11,773 nt of DNA from Deferribacterales bacterium UBA4806 (GTDB lineage Bacteria; Chrysiogenota; Deferribacteres; Deferribacterales; UBA228). Under the pieces are notes generated by a model, which saw nothing but the letters and a program-made list of their open reading frames with translations, was not told the origin of the DNA and did no database searches. Position numbers and translations under genes: made by a program. Each line of letters opens with the position of its first letter. Position 1 is the first letter of the stretch. The stretch is from NCBI GenBank assembly GCA_002402635.1, contig DHGE01000130.1, positions 1 through 11,773 on the forward strand, given 5' to 3'. Below are positions 7,941-11,773 of this stretch, piece after piece.

Positions 7941-7964
7941 TATATAAAACCTTGTATTTTTAAA

Positions 7965-9461
7965 ATGCTGAAAAATATTTCTACAAAAAGCAAATTGTTT
8001 TTTTTAACCTTATCGCAGCTTGTGATATTTTTATTATTGATGTTTATATTATTGAGCTTTCTGGAGAAAGCATTTATTAATCACACCAAAAATGATCTGA
8101 ACAATATATCAACGATATTTGCAAATCTCATAAATGAAAATTTTATTAATTTAACTGTTAAATTAAATGTTTTAAAGAATGCGCTTGTTCAATTTATTGA
8201 AAGTGAAAATTTAGATAAATATGAATTAAAGACAAATAAAAAAGAGTTACAGAAATTTTTAGATAATCGCATTCTTGCCCATTCCATATTTCCCAATGAA
8301 ATACTTATTTTAGATAAGAGAGGAAAATTAATTGTAGAAAGTCCTTTAATATCAAAAGATAGAATAGGGATAGACTTATCTCATAGAGAATATTTTAAAG
8401 AAACAATGAGATTACAAGCTCCATATATTTCCAAAACATATGTTTCCACTGGATTAAAAGAACCTGCTTTTATGATTACATACCCTATAATTTATAATAA
8501 TAACGTTATAGGTATCTTAGCTGCAAATATATCACTTAAAAAAGATAATATATTAAAAACCATTATCATGGGATTAAACTATACAAATAAAGAAAGTTTA
8601 TATAATATTTATATATGTGAGGATACTGGCAGAGTCATATTCCACAGGGATTTTGAAAAAATTGGAAAAGTCCACAAAAATTATAAATCGTTTATATACG
8701 ATTATAGGGTACACAACAAAGGTTTTGTAAAAACACATTATAATCACACAGATTATTTCATATCTATAAAAAAATTAGATGCTGATGGCTTTTATCTTTT
8801 CCTTGAACAACCATCAAAGGAGGCACTTTCTACATTTTACATTTTTAGAATGTCTGTATTTATATTAACAGTTTTATTTTTCATTATATTTATCTTATCA
8901 ATGAGTTTAAGCATAGACAAATTCTTACAACCTTTTTATACAGTATCAGAATATTTACAATCTATAAAAGAAAAAGATCCTGCAAATTATAGACAATTTT
9001 ATGTAAAAACAAATAATAAAGAAGCAAAAATACTTATTCAAGTTTTTAACTATATAATTAAAAATATAAAAGAAAGATCAATAAAAATGGGTCTGCTAAC
9101 GGAAGTAATTGAGAATAATATAGCTGGCATTATCATTACAAATAGTAACTTTACAATTATATATGTAAATAAAACCTATGAAATTATATCAGGGTATTTA
9201 AAAGAGGATTTGCTTGGCAGAGATTTAATATTTTTAAAAGATGTCAATATGCCAGATAAAAAGTATAATGAAATACTTTCAAACCTTATTAGAGGTAGTT
9301 GTTATTATGGAGAAAGTCAAAAGACAAGGAAAAATGGCAAAGAGTATACTGAATATACCCAGGCTTGCCCTGTTTTTGATAAAGATGGTAAGTTAAATTA
9401 TATTATTATCACTAAACTTGATATTACAAAGAAAAAATTGTTAGAAAAAAATAATATATAA
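7965..9461 (+). CDS. Membrane dCache-PAS sensor protein without an output domain
   Basis: This 498-residue protein has TM1 at about 10-34, a periplasmic dCache domain at about 36-285 with the recognisable GIDLSHREYF segment (135-144), TM2 at about 293-317, a HAMP-like linker at about 318-370, and one cytoplasmic PAS domain at about 376-490 (VIENNIAGIIITNSN ... NKTYEIISGY ... ending IITKLDIT). It stops just after the PAS domain, at KKKLLEKNNI, where proteins of this kind usually continue into a histidine kinase, GGDEF or MCP domain; none is present. It is therefore a sensor that must pass its signal to a partner, or a natural truncation. It lies 24 bp after the chemoreceptor gene with no Shine-Dalgarno visible, and 55 bp before a GAF/PAS/GGDEF gene that contains plausible missing output parts. 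The Cache has HREYF rather than the RxWY amino-acid motif; ligand unknown. Confidence 0.88.
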   Translation: MLKNISTKSKLFFLTLSQLVIFLLLMFILLSFLEKAFINHTKNDLNNISTIFANLINENFINLTVKLNVLKNALVQFIESENLDKYELKTNKKELQKFLDNRILAHSIFPNEILILDKRGKLIVESPLISKDRIGIDLSHREYFKETMRLQAPYISKTYVSTGLKEPAFMITYPIIYNNNVIGILAANISLKKDNILKTIIMGLNYTNKESLYNIYICEDTGRVIFHRDFEKIGKVHKNYKSFIYDYRVHNKGFVKTHYNHTDYFISIKKLDADGFYLFLEQPSKEALSTFYIFRMSVFILTVLFFIIFILSMSLSIDKFLQPFYTVSEYLQSIKEKDPANYRQFYVKTNNKEAKILIQVFNYIIKNIKERSIKMGLLTEVIENNIAGIIITNSNFTIIYVNKTYEIISGYLKEDLLGRDLIFLKDVNMPDKKYNEILSNLIRGSCYYGESQKTRKNGKEYTEYTQACPVFDKDGKLNYIIITKLDITKKKLLEKNNI

Positions 9462-9516
9462 TTTATAAATATTTTCTAATATAATTGTTTTTAACAGTTT
9501 AGTTGGTAAAATATAT
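9462..9516 (+). other. Short intergenic spacer between the Cache-PAS and GAF/PAS/GGDEF genes
   Basis: This 55-bp AT-rich spacer has no terminator hairpin that I can see, so read-through from the upstream gene is likely. A weak promoter-like pair, TTGTTT (9485-9490) and TAAAAT (9507-9512) with a 16-bp spacer, ends 4 nt before the ATG and may be chance. In the frame of the downstream gene, stops occur at 9442-9444 and 9466-9468, which argues that the two genes are truly separate. Confidence 0.4.
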
Positions 9517-11773
9517 ATGAATATGGACTATTTAAAACTATATACTGCCCTAATTGAAACAAACAGACTTCTGCTAAAAGAAAAAAATATAGAAAATTTA
9601 TACAAAGAATTCTGCAGAATAGTTGTGGAATCAAGTGAATTCAGTATGGCCTGGATCGGTGTGCCCGATGATGTTACTATCTATTTTAAGAATATTGCCT
9701 ATTATGCAAGAGATGAAGCAGGATTAAATTACTTTAAATACTTAGAAGTTTCCTATCTTGAAGATGTTCCTGTTGGTAGAGGTATGAGTGGTAAAGCTTT
9801 CAGAGAGAAAAAAGCATATATAGTTAATGACTATTTCGCAGATAATGATATGCAGCCCTGGTATAATCAGGCAAGGTCCGCTGGTTTTAAATCAGCAGCA
9901 GCTTTTCCTATAATGTATGGTGACGATATTTATGCTGTGTTAACGCTTTATTCAACGGTTCTAAACTATTTTAATGAAAACATTATTGATTTGCTTATTA
10001 ACATATCAACTGATATTGGTTTTGCTATTCATAATATAAAATCAGAGATGAAATTAAAAGAGTTAGAAGAGCGCTGGAGGATAGCTTTAGAGAACAGCAA
10101 TGAAGGAGTATGGGATTGGGAAAGTAAAACTGGTAAAGTCTTTTACTCTAAGAAGTGGAAGGAGATGTTAGGATATTCTGAAAATGAAATAGGTGATTCA
10201 ATTGATGAATTTTACAAAAGGGTGCATCCTGATGATTTAGAAAATCATAATTTCAAACAGATGCAATGCATGAGCAACTTTACAGATTGTTTTGAAAATA
10301 TAATCAGATTAAGAACAAAGGAGGGTAAATACAAGTGGATATTGTCAAGGGGCAGAGCAGTAGAGCGAGATAAAAGTGGTGCAGCTGTAAGATTATTAGG
10401 GGTGCATATTGATATTACAGACTACAGAGAAAAAGAAGAAAGGATTCTAAAACTCAATAGATTTTACAACACTCTCTATGAAACAAATCAGCTTATAATA
10501 AGAGTGAGAAGAAAAGATGTTCTCTTTAAAAAGATCTGCTCCATACTAACGAAGAATATAGATATAGAACTGTCAGTAATGGCTATACCACAGAATAGTA
10601 AAACCTTTTTTAAGCTTGTCTCATATAATGCTAAAAATGAAAATGGACTGAAGTATATTAAGAAATTAAAAATATCTACTGATGAGAATATTCCTGAGGG
10701 TAGAGGTGCAGCAGGAAAAGCTTTTAGAGAAAAAAAATACACAATAATGACAATTGATCATCCTGATTTTGAACCTTGGAGAAAGATCGCTCAAGAGTGT
10801 AATTTTAGTGCAGTTGGTTATTTTCCACTTTTGTATAAACAATACATCTATGGTGTTATTGGCATTTATTCTTCTGAATCAGATTTTTTTGATGAAGAAA
10901 TTATTAAACTACTGCTAAACTTATCTGAAGACGTGGCATTTGCTCTTTACAGAATGTCTTTAGAAGAGAAAGAAAAAGAACTTAAAAAAGAACTTATTCT
11001 TGCAAAGGAAGTCTATGAAAATAGTCAAGAAGGTATCGTCCTGTTCAATAAAAACAAGAAGATAATATCTGTAAATCAAACATTTGAAAAGTTATCGGGA
11101 TATAAAAAAAGCAAAATAGCAAAAAACAACATAAGAATAAATGAATTTTTCACTTTATTGAATGGTAATTTTAATGAGATATTAGAATTTATTTTTGATG
11201 GCAATCTCTGGCACGATGAAGTGTATTTAATTAATAAACACAATGTTAAAATACCCTTGTATGCAACAATATATACTATTAATTACAATCACAATAATAT
11301 ATACATGTTGTCAGCCATTGATATCTCACAAAAAAAAGAACTAGAACAATCTATTGATTTTTTACAGAACTATGACACTTTAACAGGATTACCTAATAGA
11401 AATTTATTAATAGATAGATTAAATCAAGCCGTTGCAACAGCAAAAAGATTTTCTACCAAAGTGGCAGTCATTTATATGGATATAGATAATTTTAGGATTA
11501 TTAATGACAATATAGGATTTAGTGGTGGCGATATATTATTACAACAGTTTGCAAAAAGACTGTCTTCAATAATCAGAGAAACCGATACTTTTTCAAGATT
11601 AGGTGGAGATGATTTTATCCTTATGGCAGTGAATTTAAATGATACAAATGAGGCTCTTCCAATAATTAATAAAATTAGAAATACATTAAAGGAACCCTTT
11701 GAAGTATTAAATAAAAAAATTACTGTAACTGTTTCAATGGGAGTGAGTATTTATCCTGATGATACACTTAATC
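9517..11773 (+). CDS. GAF-PAS-GAF-PAS-GGDEF signalling protein, C-terminus cut by window edge
   Basis: The frame was read codon by codon from ATG 9517 to the window end (752 residues) with no stop. There is no signal peptide or membrane segment, so it is probably cytoplasmic. Domains are GAF1 at about 9-175 (GRGMSGKAFREKK), PAS1 with PAC at about 185-310 (EGVWDWES ... HPDD ... GVHIDITDYRE), GAF2 at about 312-490 (GRGAAGKAFREKK), PAS2 at about 497-612, and GGDEF from about 616 (YDTLTGLPNR at 619-628; MDIDNF, 654-659). The cyclase signature is GGDDF (696-700) rather than GGDEF/GGEEF, and GFSGGD (667-672) replaces the usual GHxxGD. The inhibitory-site motif RETD (687-690) sits at the normal distance. 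The likely role is making cyclic di-GMP, but activity is uncertain, and an EAL domain could follow beyond the window. The ATG has a weak Shine-Dalgarno; M3 at 9523 is an alternative start. Confidence 0.9.
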   Translation, partial: MNMDYLKLYTALIETNRLLLKEKNIENLYKEFCRIVVESSEFSMAWIGVPDDVTIYFKNIAYYARDEAGLNYFKYLEVSYLEDVPVGRGMSGKAFREKKAYIVNDYFADNDMQPWYNQARSAGFKSAAAFPIMYGDDIYAVLTLYSTVLNYFNENIIDLLINISTDIGFAIHNIKSEMKLKELEERWRIALENSNEGVWDWESKTGKVFYSKKWKEMLGYSENEIGDSIDEFYKRVHPDDLENHNFKQMQCMSNFTDCFENIIRLRTKEGKYKWILSRGRAVERDKSGAAVRLLGVHIDITDYREKEERILKLNRFYNTLYETNQLIIRVRRKDVLFKKICSILTKNIDIELSVMAIPQNSKTFFKLVSYNAKNENGLKYIKKLKISTDENIPEGRGAAGKAFREKKYTIMTIDHPDFEPWRKIAQECNFSAVGYFPLLYKQYIYGVIGIYSSESDFFDEEIIKLLLNLSEDVAFALYRMSLEEKEKELKKELILAKEVYENSQEGIVLFNKNKKIISVNQTFEKLSGYKKSKIAKNNIRINEFFTLLNGNFNEILEFIFDGNLWHDEVYLINKHNVKIPLYATIYTINYNHNNIYMLSAIDISQKKELEQSIDFLQNYDTLTGLPNRNLLIDRLNQAVATAKRFSTKVAVIYMDIDNFRIINDNIGFSGGDILLQQFAKRLSSIIRETDTFSRLGGDDFILMAVNLNDTNEALPIINKIRNTLKEPFEVLNKKITVTVSMGVSIYPDDTLN
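9541..11352 (+). other. Tandem protein-level duplication of a GAF-PAS module
   Basis: Unit 1 (residues about 9-310) and unit 2 (about 311-612) both consist of a GAF domain followed by a PAS domain. The GAF halves share an identical GKAFREKK octapeptide (92-99 and 400-407), a following PW pair, and matching starts (LYTALIETNRLL and FYNTLYETNQLI). The PAS halves are much more diverged: the first looks like a PAS_3/PAC type with WDWE and HPDD, the second like a generic PAS. The repeat is visible in protein but not as a DNA-level repeat, so it is old. Confidence 0.75.

Noticed and set aside
7123..7993. Several minus-strand open frames of 69-84 codons across the chemoreceptor signalling domain
   Set aside because: They lie opposite a highly conserved coding region, look like low-complexity antisense translations, and have no recognisable domain.
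9430..9520. A single frameshift splitting one Cache-PAS-GAF-PAS-GAF-PAS-GGDEF gene
   Set aside because: The first gene stops at 9459-9461, and the frame of the second has stops at 9442-9444 and 9466-9468. One indel could not join them, and the spacer reads as non-coding AT-rich DNA. A split is possible in evolution but not as a simple sequencing error.
10488..10742. 84-codon minus-strand open frame within the GAF/PAS/GGDEF gene
   Set aside because: The plus-strand frame encodes a recognisable GAF domain here, and the minus-strand protein has no motif.

Overview
This is a very AT-rich (roughly 30% GC by eye), gene-dense bacterial chromosome segment. Two transcription units diverge from a 174-bp intergenic region at 5772-5945. 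The aquifex-LeuT-like symporter, the chemoreceptor and cyclic-di-GMP style proteins, and the low GC suggest a motile, environmental, possibly thermophilic or anaerobic bacterium. A Deferribacter-type or campylobacterial lineage is a guess from the look of the proteins; no rRNA or other marker is present to confirm it. I saw no mobile element, CRISPR array, tRNA or rRNA.

Left part (5771 down to 1, minus strand): five packed genes, probably one operon. In transcription order they encode a LeuT-family sodium-coupled amino-acid-type symporter, an OppF/DppF-type ABC ATPase, cysteinyl-tRNA synthetase (cysS), a UDP-glucuronate/UDP-glucose 4-epimerase-like sugar-nucleotide epimerase, and an exported endonuclease/exonuclease/phosphatase (EEP) family protein cut by the window edge. 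Junctions are a 1-bp overlap (TAATG), a 4-bp overlap (ATGA), direct abutment (TAAATG) and a 46-bp overlap. The functions look unrelated apart from two transport proteins next to a cysteine enzyme, so this may be mostly a co-expression bundle of housekeeping genes.

Right part (5946 to 11773, plus strand): three signalling genes. First comes a complete dCache-HAMP methyl-accepting chemotaxis protein behind a clear sigma70-type promoter and a strong Shine-Dalgarno. After 24 bp comes a membrane dCache-PAS protein with no output domain. After 55 bp comes a soluble (GAF-PAS)x2-GGDEF protein running off the window. The second and third genes together contain the parts of one membrane-anchored diguanylate cyclase, but they are separate reading frames. 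The cyclase motif is GGDDF rather than GGDEF/GGEEF, with an intact RxxD inhibitory-site motif.

Nothing here is clearly a new biological system. The points most worth a second look are the output-less Cache-PAS protein beside the GAF/PAS/GGDEF protein, the remodelled substrate and sodium sites of the LeuT-like transporter, the tandem GAF-PAS duplication, and the orphan OppF-type ATPase with five C-terminal cysteines.
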